64,000 nucleotides of DNA, from positions 44,744,456-44,808,455 of the forward strand of contig CM049318.1 in assembly GCA_026874595.1 (NCBI GenBank). The letters run 5' to 3'. Positions 37,321-48,453 of this stretch are shown here, in pieces (the stretch's first letter is position 1; the number at the start of each line of letters is the position of its first letter). The position numbers and the translations under genes were made by a program. The notes below the pieces were generated by a model. It saw only the letters and a program-made list of their open reading frames with translations, was not told the DNA's origin and ran no database searches. This DNA is from Sipunculus nudus (taxonomy: Eukaryota > Annelida > Sipuncula > Golfingiida > Sipunculidae).

Positions 37321-37439
37321 TAAAATAACAACAATCATGTCAGTTTCTCAGCTGTGATTACATCTAGTGTCCCAAAACCATGTGTGTTTATTGATCACAA
37401 GTGGATGCCTGGTCTCTCTGTCTGTCTGTTTGTCTGTCT

Positions 37440-38170
37440 GTCTATTCATCCATCCACACAAATTGTTTTCAGATGATAACTGCAGGTTGGATTGACACAT
37501 GGATTTTAAACTTGACTTATATATGGCCCACCACTAAAGCCAGAAGCTGTCTGGTTTTTGAGTCATGAGGTCACAGGACTTCCTTATTTAAAAAGATTAT
37601 GGCTGCATTTTAAGCCAAGCTTTTCATCCCAAACTTTCTATCTTGTGCATTTAGCTGACTAGCCAGTATGGGGAGACCATAAATGAATTTGGGAACAATA
37701 GGTCAAAGGTCAAGGTCACAGTGGCCATCTGTTCAAAAATTAGTTTCCAGATGATAACTCCATTTTAGTTTGACATTATGGTTATATACTTATACTTATA
37801 TATGGCTCACCACTAAAGAAAGAACCTGTTGATTTTTTGGTTCAAAGGTCAAGGTTACAGGACCATTTCTTTAAAATGAATGTGTATGCATTTCAAACTT
37901 TTCACAAACCTTCCATCCTCAAGATAATGCTCACCTGCCAATAGGGGAATATTTTATTTGATTTTGGTGTCATAGGGTCAAAGGTCAAGGTCACAGGGCC
38001 CATCCATTCACAAATTAGTTAATGGATGATAATTCTGCTTTTTCAAAGATTGTTACAATAATCTTAATGCTGCATGTTCAAGGATAGTAAAGTTCTCATA
38101 TTTTTGGTCAAAAGGTCATTGGTTAAGGACACAGGACTGTGTTGAGACCCATGGGTCCCAAGTTTACTCA
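37440..38170. repeat. Degenerate tandem repeat with clustered AGGTCA half-sites
   Basis: Units of roughly 270 bp: AGATGATAACT, TTATATATGGCYCACCACTAAAG, GGTCAAAGGTCAAGGTCACA, then CATTCACAAATTAGTT. The AGGTCA clusters occur near 37695, 37843 and 37972. No coding potential. Confidence 0.65.
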
Positions 38171-38519
38171 AGTCCGCCAAGTGGGAGATATGTTTTCAAA
38201 TGCCTGTCATATGACAGGAGTATTATGGTATACCCACCATCCTTCAGTTTACTATTAGTGCCACTATGGTAACTTACCAGGGCTTTGATGGATTTTCACC
38301 ATAACTCACCATAACTACTTACCAACTGATTATCTCACCTGAGTTTGATTATGGGCAAAATCCACGCAAATTTAATAAAGTCACTGTTCACTAGGCTACT
38401 TTGTGGTGTCACCAAGATAACTTAAGGGAATATAAAGGATTTTGATAAAACTCATCAAAAATTTTAATCAATAAAATATCCCCCCTTAGTTCGATTTCCA
38501 GGGAAATCCATGCATATTA

Positions 38520-39600
38520 ATGAGATCAGAGGTCACCAGATACACAACATGCGTATTATTCACATTTAAGGGGCTCTTGTTGCCAGCATTGTTTTTTTTT
38601 TTTGTTTGTCTGTTAGCAACGTTATTTTTTCACTTTGGCATGGTTAATTGTCCTTTCAAGACTGACTGGTATCAGTCAGGCCAGGCCAAAGGTGCAGTTC
38701 AACAGTCAAATAGTTGTGTGCACCAGCCATCAGGTAACTATATCTTATTCAGACCTATATATTTTAGCCATTTGCAAAGTTTAATGTTGACAAACAAGAC
38801 CTTCAAAAGTTTAACTGAAAGTTGTGAATTTCAGCCTCTGTTGTCATTGGTCATGCCTAGTACGGTGAGTGTCATGACCTATGTGTCATTTGTTATGAGT
38901 ATCATTAAATTCTAATGCATTAGATAGTCCAGATAGGTGTGTTTCTTGGATGGAAAAAAACATCAATATGATGTTACTTCACAGATTGAGAAGATGGCAA
39001 TCCTTCCCTGAGAGGACACAGAAGTACTTAAGGGGACAAGATGACAACCAAGAAGAATATGACTGAGCCTTTCTCTGTTTATCTTGGACATTTAATCAAG
39101 AATTTAAAACAAAAATCACAAAAGTAAAATATCACCAAGGACTTGAGGCACGCCAAATGATCCATGAATGATACAAATGGTGTTTCCACGAGAGAATCTT
39201 ATTTTGATTTACATTTGGTTAATGGTAGGCCATGTTTATAGTTAGCCTAATAACTAACCCTACAAACAATTTTATGCAACATCATGACCTTTTTATTGTT
39301 GCACCTTAAGTTACAGTAATATGCGATATATATGTATAGTGATTGTACTTATGCAGAGGGGCAGCTATTAAAGAAAAGGCGATTAAGGATGTGATCATCA
39401 TGATCTATGAATTTATCACTGTATCATTTGCCACTTGCGTTATATTTGATTGTTATATCTACATTGTTATTGGTCAGTTGTTTCACGTTTAAAAACTATG
39501 ACCTAAATGTAAAGTAGAGCTGATTACATACAGAAAGGTGATATAGACTTCTGTATCAGATGCTGACCAGATATTTATTATAATAATAAAAACAATATAA
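38520..39600. other. Region with one unassigned open frame
   Basis: A 131-codon frame (38520-38915, plus strand) starts with a hydrophobic segment rich in L and F and continues HFGMVNCPFKTDWYQSGQ. A donor-like GGTAACT follows the CACCAGCCATCAG block at about 38733. I recognise no family with confidence. The remaining sequence to 39600 shows nothing. Confidence 0.25.
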
Positions 39601-39719
39601 CAATCATTGGATTTTGTACCAGTTCGAGTGAACGTGTTAAAGGAGAATATTGTTACATTTATCATTTGTAGAACTCAAAAACCTAAATAAAAGTTGTTTT
39701 TAATGTCAAATCCTGTGTA

Positions 39720-41590
39720 TAAATGTTTCTCTTAGGTGAATGGATCGTATTCCTTTAATACGTCCTTATAACTTTGATTACACGTTTCAGCAGTGCTTTT
39801 TGTTCCCGAAAGTAACATGGTGCGAACTTTGTCGAAACATTGTCAGTATTGAACGTCGTTCAAATGTTTTATTGAGAAAACATTATAACACTGTTTAAAA
39901 AAAACTTTCCACTTTGCCGTTGCAATAACGTTTTGTAGGAAACTAATGTAAAACGTTGTATGTTTCCTGTATGTGACTGGATCGTTTCCCACCGAATACG
40001 TGCAAATAACCTTGATAAAACGTTTACAAAATGTCCAAACATCCTTTCAGAACCCGATAAAACCATTGTAAGAACGTCGTCGAAACCCTGTTTGATCACC
40101 ATATAGCAGCGTTAAGCTAACGTTGTCAGATTATTGTTGGAACGTTAGATTATTATAGGAACAATAAATACCCATTTTAAATGTTAACAAAACGTTTGTA
40201 TAACATTTACACTTGTTTGTAAGGTTGAGTAAATCTTTTGGCAATGTTTGTTTTGGAAGAAACGTTATTATTACTACAAGAAAACTTTCCTGATTCACGT
40301 TGTTTTGCTGTTAAAGGAAAAACGTTATCCCAACTTAAACACGACAGTTAGTACAACGTTGAGGTAACCATTTTGGGCTAAACACGTCCTTACAACATTG
40401 CAGAAACGTCAGATACGCTCCATATCATATTCTTTAATATGTCGCTGAAACATTGCTTAGATGGCATATGAGTGTACTTCTAATGGCGTTGTGAAAACGT
40501 CGCCAAGACGCCGTTGGGTCACCATTTTCCGACGTTACGGTAACATTGTCAGGTTGTTGTGGGAACAATAATCATATTTTTAATGTTAACAAAACGTTCT
40601 GATAACATTTTAAACGTTTTTGCAAGGTTGAGTAAACGTTGTGGCAACGTTTGTTATGAAAAAAACGTTATTATTACTACAAGAAAACTTTCCTGATTCA
40701 CGTTGTTTTGCTGTTAAAGGAAAAACGTTATCCCAACTAAAACACGACGGTTAGTACAACGTTGAGGTAACCATTTTGGGCTAAACACGTCCTTACAACA
40801 TTGCAGAAACGTCAGATACGCTCCATATCATATTCTTTAATATGTCGCTGAAACATTGCTTAGATGGCATATGAGTGTACTTCTAATGGCGTTGTGAAAA
40901 CGTCGCCAAGACGCCGTTGGGTCACCATTTTGCGGCGTTACGGTAACGTTGTCAAGTTGTTGTGGGAACAATAAACATATTTTTAATGTTAACAAAACGT
41001 TCTAATAACATTTTAAACGTTTTTGTAAGGTTGAATGAACGTTGTGGCAACGTTTGTCGTGAAGAAAACGTTATTATTACTACAAGAAAACTTTCCTGAT
41101 TCACGTTGTTTTGCTGTTTAAGGAAAAACGTTATCCCAACTAAAACACGACAGTTAGTACAACGTTGAGGTAACCATTTTGGGCTAAACACGTCCTTACA
41201 ACATTGCAGAAACGTCAGATACGCTCCATATCATATTCTTTAATATGTCGCTGAAACATTGCTTAGATGGCATATGAGTGTACTTCTAATGGCGTTGTGA
41301 AAACGTCGCCAAGACGCCGTTGGGTCACCCTTTTTCGACGTTACGGTAACGTTGTCAGGTTGTTGTGGGAACAATAATCATATTTTTAATGTTAACAAAA
41401 CGTTCTTATAACATTTTAAACGTTTTTGCAAGGTTGAGTAAACGTTGTGGCAACGTTTGTTGTGAAAAAAACGTTATTATTACTACAAGAAAACTTTCCT
41501 GATTCACTTTGTTTTGCTGTTAAAGGAAAAACGTTATCCCAACTAAAACACGACGGTTAGTACAACGTTGAGGTAACTATTTTTGGCTAG
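39720..41590. repeat. 403-bp satellite rich in AACGTT
   Basis: The phrase AACGTTATTATTACTACAAG recurs at 40261, 40664, 41067 and 41470, exactly 403 bp apart each time. Within a unit the palindrome AACGTT and its variants (ACGTTGT, AAACGTC, AAACGTTT) recur many times at short spacing, suggesting growth from a much shorter ancestral unit. Older diverged units extend left to about 39720 (compare ATGTTTCTCTTAGGTGAATG at 39722 with ATGTTTCCTGTATGTGACTG at 39959). No gene is supported. Confidence 0.9.
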
Positions 41591-41591
41591 C

Positions 41592-41669
41592 TGGGCATTT
41601 TGTTATAACGGCCACTCCTGAATTAAGGCCACTTTTATCCAGTCCCGATGGTGACCGTAATACAGGCGT

Positions 41670-41742
<73 letters not shown>

Positions 41743-41745
41743 TAA
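41592..41745. repeat. TIR-element fragment followed by (CT)n(AT)n
   Basis: GTTATAACGGCCACTCCTGA, AATTAAGGCCAC and GATGGTGACCGTAATACAGG resemble the terminus of a pogo/mariner-type element, then about 36 bp of CT and 30 bp of AT repeats follow. Confidence 0.5.
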
Positions 41746-42089
41746 TTATATAACATATATTTGAATGAAGCTAACGCGGCGTGGTTTAAAAAGCCGAGAC
41801 TTTACCAGATTACGAGATTATGCTTTGTGCGTATCGGGGGGGAGCATGTGAAAGACTGACACTGAACCTATTGTCCTCGGGGACACAATAGGAATGGTCG
41901 GAACACGTGCGCTACTGGAACATAACAGGGCAAAGAGGTTTGTTGTTGTTTTGATGTTTATATTTAATACAAAGGTATTTTACCAGGAAGCCAAATTAGC
42001 ATAGTAAGCTGATTTTAAATAGGGTCCTGGGTACAGTGAACATTTCAGTAGTATACACATATGATATGAAATACACATATACTATGAAA

Positions 42090-42132
<43 letters not shown>

Positions 42133-42173
42133 AATATATATCAAACAGTCCGAGAGTTTAGCTCATGTTCGAT

Positions 42174-42218
42174 TTATGACACTACGGTCCGTTTCGCCAA
42201 GACGGCTCTTCAGGTGTG
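42174..42218 (-). ncRNA. Hammerhead ribozyme candidate in Penelope-like tail
   Basis: Minus strand: stem I ACAC with GUGU, CUGAAGA (plus-strand 42207-42213), stem II GCC-GUCUU-GGC, GAAAC (42191-42195), stem III ACG-GAC-CGU, and A at the cleavage position. All conserved core positions are met. A minimal stem III is what is known for hammerheads in Penelope-like elements. Confidence 0.65.
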
Positions 42219-42470
42219 ATTATGAGTTCGGTGTGTATTCAAAGCGTACTGCGTGCACAATTGGATTGGGGTGCACTGGAGCGGATCGGATATGAGTTGC
42301 CTAATTGTTAACGACGAGGAACTTGTTTTGGTGCCTGCATTTGCTTATTAAATCTGATCTTGTGTTTAGTATTGAACATTTTCGTCTGGTTATAATGAAT
42401 AATTTTTCCCACAGGCATAACTGACAGCGTTTTGTGATATTTGAGTAGGAGTTGGCCTGTTTGAGGATGC

Positions 42471-43031
42471 TCAATTTAAGTTCGAACTTAATGTTTTTTT
42501 TTCGCGTAACTGCCAAATGTATTTATTCCGCTCTGTTTCTTTACATTTATGTTGAAGCCTGAAGGAACTCTTATGATTATACCACCTTTTTTTAAATTCC
42601 GTATCGCAAGCACCTATGTATGCTTTAGTGCCTTGTTGTGTGATAAAGGTGGCTTCGTTTACGATGTTTTTTGTCAGACATCGACCCTGCAGGGGGCATT
42701 CATTAGGGTTTCGGCAATTGCATTTGCTCTTTTCTTGTTTTTCTCTGCTTAGGATTGTTTTATTATGTGCGCTGATGGTGTTGCCAATATTGTCCATACA
42801 ACTGTAGCTCATCTTAACATTGTTGCGATTAAATATTGGATGGAGTATGTGCCCCTCCGGGAAATGTTTGTCCAGAAGTAGTAAAAAGCGCCTTCCCACT
42901 CTCGTTGAGACGTGCTTACTAAACAGGGGGTTATACCATATTATCTTTCTTTTCCGGTTGCGTTTGGTTGAAGCTGTTGTATCTTTGATGTACTTTAGCT
43001 TGTATTGGTATCCTGCTTTATCGAGGGCCAT
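42471..43031 (-). CDS. Penelope-like polyprotein C-terminus with GIY-YIG endonuclease
   Basis: The 186-codon frame opens after stops in the upstream reverse-transcriptase part, so the Met at 43031 is not the true start. Residues 24-75 (KRNRKRKIIWYNP, GRRFLLLLDKHFP, IFNRNNVKMSYSC) are the linker typical of Penelope-like proteins. A Cys-rich knuckle CNCRNPNECPLQGRC (about residues 104-118) precedes the endonuclease core, with AYIGACDTEFKKRW and NHKSSF (about 137-156). The frame ends at KKTLSSNLN, where K- and S-rich bases suggest a slip in a run of eight T's (42488-42495); the plus-strand sister copy reads on past the same point into [12 protein letters not shown]. The endonuclease nicks target DNA for priming. 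Remnant, not full length. Confidence 0.85.
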   Translation of the reverse strand: MALDKAGYQYKLKYIKDTTASTKRNRKRKIIWYNPLFSKHVSTRVGRRFLLLLDKHFPEGHILHPIFNRNNVKMSYSCMDNIGNTISAHNKTILSREKQEKSKCNCRNPNECPLQGRCLTKNIVNEATFITQQGTKAYIGACDTEFKKRWYNHKSSFRLQHKCKETERNKYIWQLREKKTLSSNLN

Positions 43032-43352
43032 ATGGTATTTTCGTGATGTGGCACTGAATTCTGTTTCGTTGCTCGATATGTTTGATAATCTGCGGTTGAT
43101 GGAGCCTGGGATGGATTGTATTATAGAAGGCGGGTCGTTGGAGAGTTTATTTACCTACTGTATGGTATTGTTTGGTTTAGTATATGGCCTATGTGAATTG
43201 TTAGCCAGGTTAAGCGAAACGTCCAGGAAGTTGTTGATCTTGCATTACGGTACCGTGGTGATGCGGAGTCCTAATTTATTTAGTATGGAATTTAGATCTT
43301 TTGCTATTCTGTTTGCCGCTGAATGGGCGGTTTTACGCAGGACCGCCAGCCC

Positions 43353-43765
43353 GTCATAAATGTAAAGAAATAGAGCTGAGTAAATACATTTGGCAGTTAC
43401 GCGAAAAAAAACCCATTAAGTTCGAACTTAAATGGAGCATCCTCAAACAGGCATCCTCCTACTCAAATATCACATTTGCCTGTGGGAAAAACTATTCATT
43501 ATAACCAGACGAAAATGTTCAATACTAAACACAAGATCAGAACTAATAAGCAAATGCAGGCACCAAAAAAAAGTTCCTCCTCGTTAACAATTAGGCAACT
43601 CATATCCGATACGCTCCAGTGCACCCAAATCCAATTGTGCACGCAGTACGGGTTGTAAACACACCGAACTCATTATCACACCTGAAGAGCCCTCGGGCGA
43701 AACGGACCGTAGTATCATAAATGGAACATGAGCTAAACTCTCGGACTGTTTATATATTACATTAT
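43353..43765 (+). mobile_element. Penelope-like element tail, plus strand (inverted partner)
   Basis: It starts in the middle of the endonuclease coding region (HKCKEIELSKYIWQLREKK at 43353-43410, then [16 protein letters not shown]) and runs through the tail to AACTCTCGGACTGTTTATAT. It is a near copy, in reverse orientation, of 42128-42545. The codons differ from the minus copy at many places (for example ELSKY versus ERNKY), so the two came from different source copies or have diverged. Confidence 0.85.
43676..43718 (+). ncRNA. Hammerhead ribozyme candidate, plus-strand Penelope-like tail
   Basis: CACAC, then CUGAAGA (43682-43688), stem II GCC-CUCG-GGC, GAAAC (43699-43703), stem III ACG-GAC-CGU, A, then GUAU. 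The stem II loop differs from the minus copy but pairing is kept. Stem I has one mismatch (ACAC with GUAU), so activity may be reduced. Confidence 0.6.
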
Positions 43766-44311
43766 CTATGCTGTCTGTTTTACGGATCGAGCCGGATCAT
43801 TTAATTTATTTACCTTCTTCATTGTTTCAGTTCACTCAAACTGTTATGGCTGGTATAGTTTTGAGTAGCCATCTGTTCATAAGATAGTACAGAAGCGCAA
43901 TTTGGTGGGTAACAAGGGGTGGGGGACCTTCGTGGATTTACTGTATTTCCCTCCTTCATATTGACAAATAAGTGAATGTCATTTTGCAATAGAAAAAAGA
44001 ATTATTTACAAAAATGTGTAACAATGTTTTAAAATGTCAAAAGTGTAATCTTTCAGAAATAACTAATAAATTTACTAAAAACGATGACTGATTATATATA
44101 AGTACTTTAAGGTCAAACAATTTAATATATTGTTGGTTTCTGAAGCGATAAAATCCCGAGTTTTCAAGACCAAATCTGCTTCGCTTCGAAATTGCAATAA
44201 TATGATATAAAATGTTTTTATGTTTTGTAAGAGTAAGGTATATGAAGCAAATGAAATGTCATTTAAATCTTTGTTACCTTCTGACAATAGTATTTCATAT
44301 ATTTTACATTT
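43766..44311. other. AT-rich spacer
   Basis: No feature was recognised. Confidence 0.45.
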
Positions 44312-44470
44312 CAGTCAATGTGTCAAATAAACTGACTGAATTTTCAGTTAATTTGTAAATTGCCTGAAAATTTCAGTCAGTTTATAAATTGCCTGAGTTA
44401 ATCAGGCAATTTGTAAATTGACTGAAAATTTCAGGCATTTTACAAATTGACTGATTTTACACATTGACTG
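44312..44470. repeat. Imperfect 159-bp hairpin of TTTGTAAATTGACTGA-type motifs
   Basis: It begins CAGTCAATGTGT and ends ACACATTGACTG, with arms of about 79 bp built from repeated phrases AATTTGTAAATTGCCTGAAA and TTTCAGTCA. The centre is CCTGAGTTAATCAGG near 44398. It may be a small foldback element; no clear target duplication was found. Confidence 0.75.
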
Positions 44471-45029
44471 TAACATATATAAGTTGAAATAACGTCACAG
44501 AATGACTCCACAAAGGAGCATTATTCGTTTGCATTTTTTTTTTTAATTTTACCACAGTACATTTCCCTTATTGTGTAAAAATGTCCATATATCTACTGTT
44601 TTAACACCGTTACTTATATATTTCTCCAAAATGATTGATGTAGGAATGCTTTTCATAGTTTTGGAATACACCTCTCACTATTAACACATAAATATACTGA
44701 GTACTAGGAAGGTTGAAGTAGTAATTACTTTTATTTACAACACTACCGTAAATCATCACCGTTAGTTTTAACTTTTAACGGTAGTGAATGTCGATGAACC
44801 CTGTTGAAACAATAAGGTAACAAGACGGATGTAACATATAAATTCTAAAAACTGGCATTGTTATTCAGAATTTTATCGTTTTTATAGGGACCAATATGTT
44901 ATGCATGTATTTTCAAATATTAAACTTTTAAAATATTTATTAAAAAAGAAGACGGCATGCTTTAAGTAATAATTTTCCCAATGATTTTACTTATGTTAAT
45001 TCAACACAGTTCTCCATCTTCAACACCGT
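44471..45029. other. AT-rich spacer
   Basis: Nothing was recognised except a short inverted phrase (CTACCGTAAATCATCACCG versus ACGGTAGTG, near 44743-44787). Confidence 0.4.
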
Positions 45030-45390
45030 TATATATTTAAGCTGAATGGTTAGGATAACCCGTATCCCTGATATAGCACATATTAATAGTGACAAACCCT
45101 TACTGGAGTATTTCATGCCCGAAGGGTTAGGGTAACGCGTATCACGGATATGGCATATATTTATAGTGACAAACACTAACTGGAGTATTCCATGCCCGAA
45201 GGGTTAGGGTAAGCCGTATCCCGGATATACCATATATTACTAGTGACAAACACCTACTAGAATATTTATACTTCATGTCCGCAGGCTGAGGGTCATTTTT
45301 ATCCCGGATATACTATATATTACCAGTGACAAACATCAACTGGACTTTTTTATGCTGGGTTAGGTAATCCGTATCCTGGATATACCATAT
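45030..45390. repeat. 78-bp satellite, segment 1
   Basis: Units of about 77-79 bp: TAGTGACAAACACTTACTGG, AGTATTTCATGCCCGAAGGG, TTAGGGTAACCCGTATCCCG, GATATAGCATATATTA. The core GGGTTAGGGTAACCC contains the telomere hexamer. The same array reappears at 46228, 51068 and 58828. Confidence 0.9.
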
Positions 45391-46227
45391 TGTTACGGAA
45401 CCTAATAACAACAGATCACGTAGTTGTGACAAGCATAATTTTTGTTACGGAGATAAAAAAAAACAAATTCCGCAACACTAGTTAGCATGAAATGTCTAGG
45501 GGAATGAATAAAGAAGTCAGTGTTTTTTGTTAACAAATAATTATAATTTATTCTTAGAACAATCCTAACATAACAATACACTGAATCAATAAAGATACAC
45601 AGTATAACAATAAAAATGTATATCACCAGAGTGTCCGGATCCTAGGCTTTGATTTCTTGATACCACCACTGTCACAGCTCACAAGGGCCCTTTAACACAA
45701 ATAATCCAGATGAACAGTTCATGTAAATCTTCTCACGGGAATAGTCCGATTGAATCTCGAAAACAATCTCTTGTTATCTTAAATTGAAGTTCTGGTAATA
45801 ATCCGAAAGGCAAACTGAAGACAATCCGTATATTAAGTCTTAATAAAATCCGTAGAATGTGTGTAAGTTCTGCAATTATCGGAAATGTCCCAAAAACTGA
45901 CGATAGAGTCGCACTCTTCCGTATCCTCTGGTATTTTTCTCTCTGCCGGCTCTAAACACAGCTCCTATTTATAGCTTTTTCACCTGAAGCCCAGAAATGT
46001 CCATATTCACGAACAATCCAAAGAACACAACAGTACACACGCACCCATAGCACATGAACAGACCCGAAACTTCTAGACTACAACGAGCCCTATGTCTCTA
46101 CAAGTCAGGGTTCTGAAAGTGCAGTTCCAATTGAAGAGCACAGGGTTTGCGCTTAACATGAATCAGGATGCATAGCACACGCTACGTTATGTAATATCCC
46201 GCGCTTAAGAAACATATACATGTAACA
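45391..46227 (-). mobile_element. Solo LTR of a gypsy-type element in the 78-bp satellite
   Basis: 837 bp with ends TGTTACGG...TGTAACA. Satellite lies on both sides, and the 4-bp sequence ATAT is repeated at each edge (CCATAT before, ATATAT after), consistent with a target duplication. It is similar over its whole length to the LTR at 50230-51067, which is linked to coding sequence on the minus strand. Solo LTRs arise by recombination between the two LTRs of one insertion. Confidence 0.85.
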
Positions 46228-46556
46228 ATATATTTTTAGTGACAAACACTTCCTGGAGTATTTCATGCCCGAAGGGTTAGGGTAACTCGTATCCCGGTTA
46301 AAGCATATATTAATAGTGACAAACACTAATTGAAGTATTTCATGTCCGCAGGGTTAGGGTAGTCCATAACACAGATATAGCATATATTACTAGTGACAAC
46401 AACTTACTGGAGAATCATGTTCGAAGGTTTAGGTTAACCCGTATTCCGGGTATAGCATATGTTAATAGTGACAAACACATACTGGAGTATTTCATGCCCG
46501 AAGGGTTAGGGTTACCACTATCCCGGATATAACATATATTAATAGTGACAAACACA
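46228..46556. repeat. 78-bp satellite, segment 2
   Basis: Four units between the solo LTR and the truncated end of the adjoining gypsy element; the junction is at GACAAACAC followed by AGTGTACACTG. Confidence 0.9.
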
Positions 46557-47250
46557 GTGTACACTGAAGACAATGGTAGGCCTGACTGATGAAGTAACAT
46601 AAATTCAAAATGTTGCAAAGCCAAAATCAAAGCCATACATTCTTTTTCAATAGTGGAGTAGTTTGTCTGGTTTGCATTAAACATTCTTGAAAAATAACAA
46701 ATTGGATGATCTATGCCATCACTGCTTTCTTGTAACAACACAGCACCAGCAGCAGTATAACTAGCATCTACAGCTATCTTAAAGGGTACAGAAAAGTATG
46801 GAGCTGCTAAAACTGGTGAACTCTGCTTAATTGCTTTCAAATTCTGAAATGTATTTTTACACTGAACATTCCATACAAACTTTTGTTTTTTCTCTAACAA
46901 ATTAATTAAAGGCTCAGCTACAGCAGAAAAAATTTGGACAAAACTTTCTGTAGTATCCAACCATACAAAAAAAAGCATTATTTGCTTTTTGTTTTCTGGT
47001 CTAGGAAATGCAGAAATAGCATTTATTTTATCATCAACAGGTTTTACTTGCCCTGCCCTATTATATGACCCAAAAATGTTACTTGTGCATGACAAAACTC
47101 AGATTTGACTAACTTGATGGTCAGACGTGCTTCGCTGAGTGTTTCGAAGAGGTCGCGAAGATGTTTCTCCCAGGTGTCGCTGTACACGATGAGGTCATCA
47201 ATATATCCGTTGCAGCCCTGAATGATTTTGACAACCAGATGGATGAGGCG
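46557..47250 (-). pseudogene. Gypsy-type reverse transcriptase C-terminus and RNase H
   Basis: Minus strand. The reverse-transcriptase end is partly broken (ETLSEARLTIKLVKSEF near 47110-47160, then GQVKPVDDKINAISAFPRP), followed by the connection and RNase H: VDASYTAAGAVLLQESSDG and NYSTIEKECMALILALQHFE. It stops abruptly at 46557 where satellite begins, so the rest of RNase H and the 3' LTR are missing. On its upstream side (about 47250) it is joined directly to integrase sequence. Together with the next entries this gives the order gag, protease, integrase, reverse transcriptase, RNase H. Confidence 0.85.
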
Positions 47251-48120
47251 TCCTAATCATGTTTTTTAATGGCTGGTAAAAACGCTCGAGAGGTGGTATG
47301 GCGAAGGGCTGTACTGTTTTATACCTAGATCAAGCATAACTTACTGGAACAAGCCAGATACAAAATTAGACTCTTGGTCAGACTGGACAGATTTTGGTAA
47401 TAAAAAAATGTAAAGAACTTGGTCAGAGCCTTGACAAAACTTTAGGCATTAATTTTGCACAATGGTATTGCCTCAGGGAATCTGGTAGATGCGCACATAA
47501 TTTTCAGCAAGTATTCATGTCTAGATTTTGTTTTGGGGAGGGGTCCAACAAAATCAACAATATTCCTACTAAATGGTTACTCGAAAGCAGGAATAGGCCT
47601 AAGTGGGGCAACAGGAGGATTCTGATTTGGATTGCCTACCATCTGGCATGTGTGGCATGATTTAAAGTATTGTACAACATCTGTCCTGAGATAAGGCCAA
47701 AATAATTGTGTACTAACTTTCTGATAAGTTATATTTATAAATTAAATGGCCAGACAAAGGAGCCTCATGTGCCATGCTTAGAATTTCATTGCGATAGTTT
47801 TTATGGTACTATTATTTGATGTTTGATGGCCCACTCATCATCAGCGCATACATCAGGTGGTCGCCATTTACGCATTAGCACTCCATTTTTGACATAGAAA
47901 CAAACTGGGTCTTATGACAGTTCATCTTTAGAAACTGCCCTGGGAAACAAACATGAAATATCAAGGTCCTTATGCTGTTCCGTCATAAGTTCTGACCTTG
48001 AAAATGCTGCATCCTGTACGGGCGAGTCGTTAGACGAGTCACTAGTGACTCCCAGAGTGTTATTATCTGGACCATTATCCTGATGTTTTTCTTGCCCATA
48101 GCTCAAGTTACAGCACATGA
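47250..48120 (-). pseudogene. Gypsy-type integrase, upstream of reverse transcriptase
   Basis: Minus strand, several stops. Visible blocks: SELMTEQHKDLDISCLFPRA (48040-47960), KWRPPD, a zinc-binding region ending CHTCHTCQMVGNPNQNPP (near 47650), then the catalytic-core region VDFVGPLPKTKS (near 47560), TRFPEAIPL and ERFYQPLKNMIRT (near 47250). Integrase inserts the DNA copy into the host genome. The core is cut after LKNMIRT, and the sequence continues with mid reverse transcriptase, so the end of integrase and the first half of reverse transcriptase are deleted. Integrase before reverse transcriptase is the order known for Gmr1-type elements. Confidence 0.8.
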
Positions 48121-48453
48121 AGGATACGAACCAGGAATTTCCTGATTTTCAGGATCAGTGTCCTGATCCAGTGACGGCTTTTCTGTCACTATTGGTAGAA
48201 GCTGTACTTTGTCACCTGCAGCATCTTTGCCTAGTAGCAAATGAATTCCCTTAAAGGGTAAAGTAGTTCTGATGCCCACAGTAATATTCACAGAAATCAC
48301 ATTTGACTTTAAATGTACAATGTGAAGCGGAACTGAAGTGTGTTTGTCTGAAAACACACCATTAACAAGTGCATGTGCACCAGTAAAAGACCTATTAGAA
48401 AATGGAAACGTATTTGCTAACATGAGATTTTGGCCTGAAATAGTGTCCCTCAA
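48103..48453 (-). pseudogene. Gypsy-type protease region
   Basis: A 116-codon minus-strand frame with LPFKGIHLLLGKDAAGDKV (about residues 65-83) and ending YPSCAVT. The G-x-x-L-L-L-G-x-D block is the C-terminal half of a retroelement aspartic protease; the catalytic D-S/T-G was not located, probably lost to frameshift in 48460-48990, where stops are frequent. It lies between gag and integrase. Confidence 0.6.

Larger units (their letters stand above)
42128..43352 (-). mobile_element. Penelope-like element, 3' part, minus strand
   Basis: Read on the minus strand: the reverse-transcriptase C-terminal region with premature stops (DGLAVLRKTAHSAANRIAKD, NNFLDVSLNLANN), the linker and GIY-YIG endonuclease (42471-43031), then a tail with a hammerhead motif and the outer sequence AAACAGTCCGAGAGTTTAGC in inverse. 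An (AT)n tract (42097-42126) lies next to the 3' end. At about 43352 it joins, head to head, a plus-strand fragment of the same family. Junctions like this are typical for Penelope-like insertions. Confidence 0.85.

Noticed and set aside
38520-38915. Possible exon of the oxidase-like gene (KTDWYQSGQ...SNSCVHQPSG)
   Set aside because: The resemblance is faint, and its position downstream of the other blocks contradicts the order in that family.
42549-43359. Plus-strand frames of 67 and 179 codons opposite the Penelope-like element
   Set aside because: Antisense shadows of the minus-strand endonuclease and reverse-transcriptase coding sequence.
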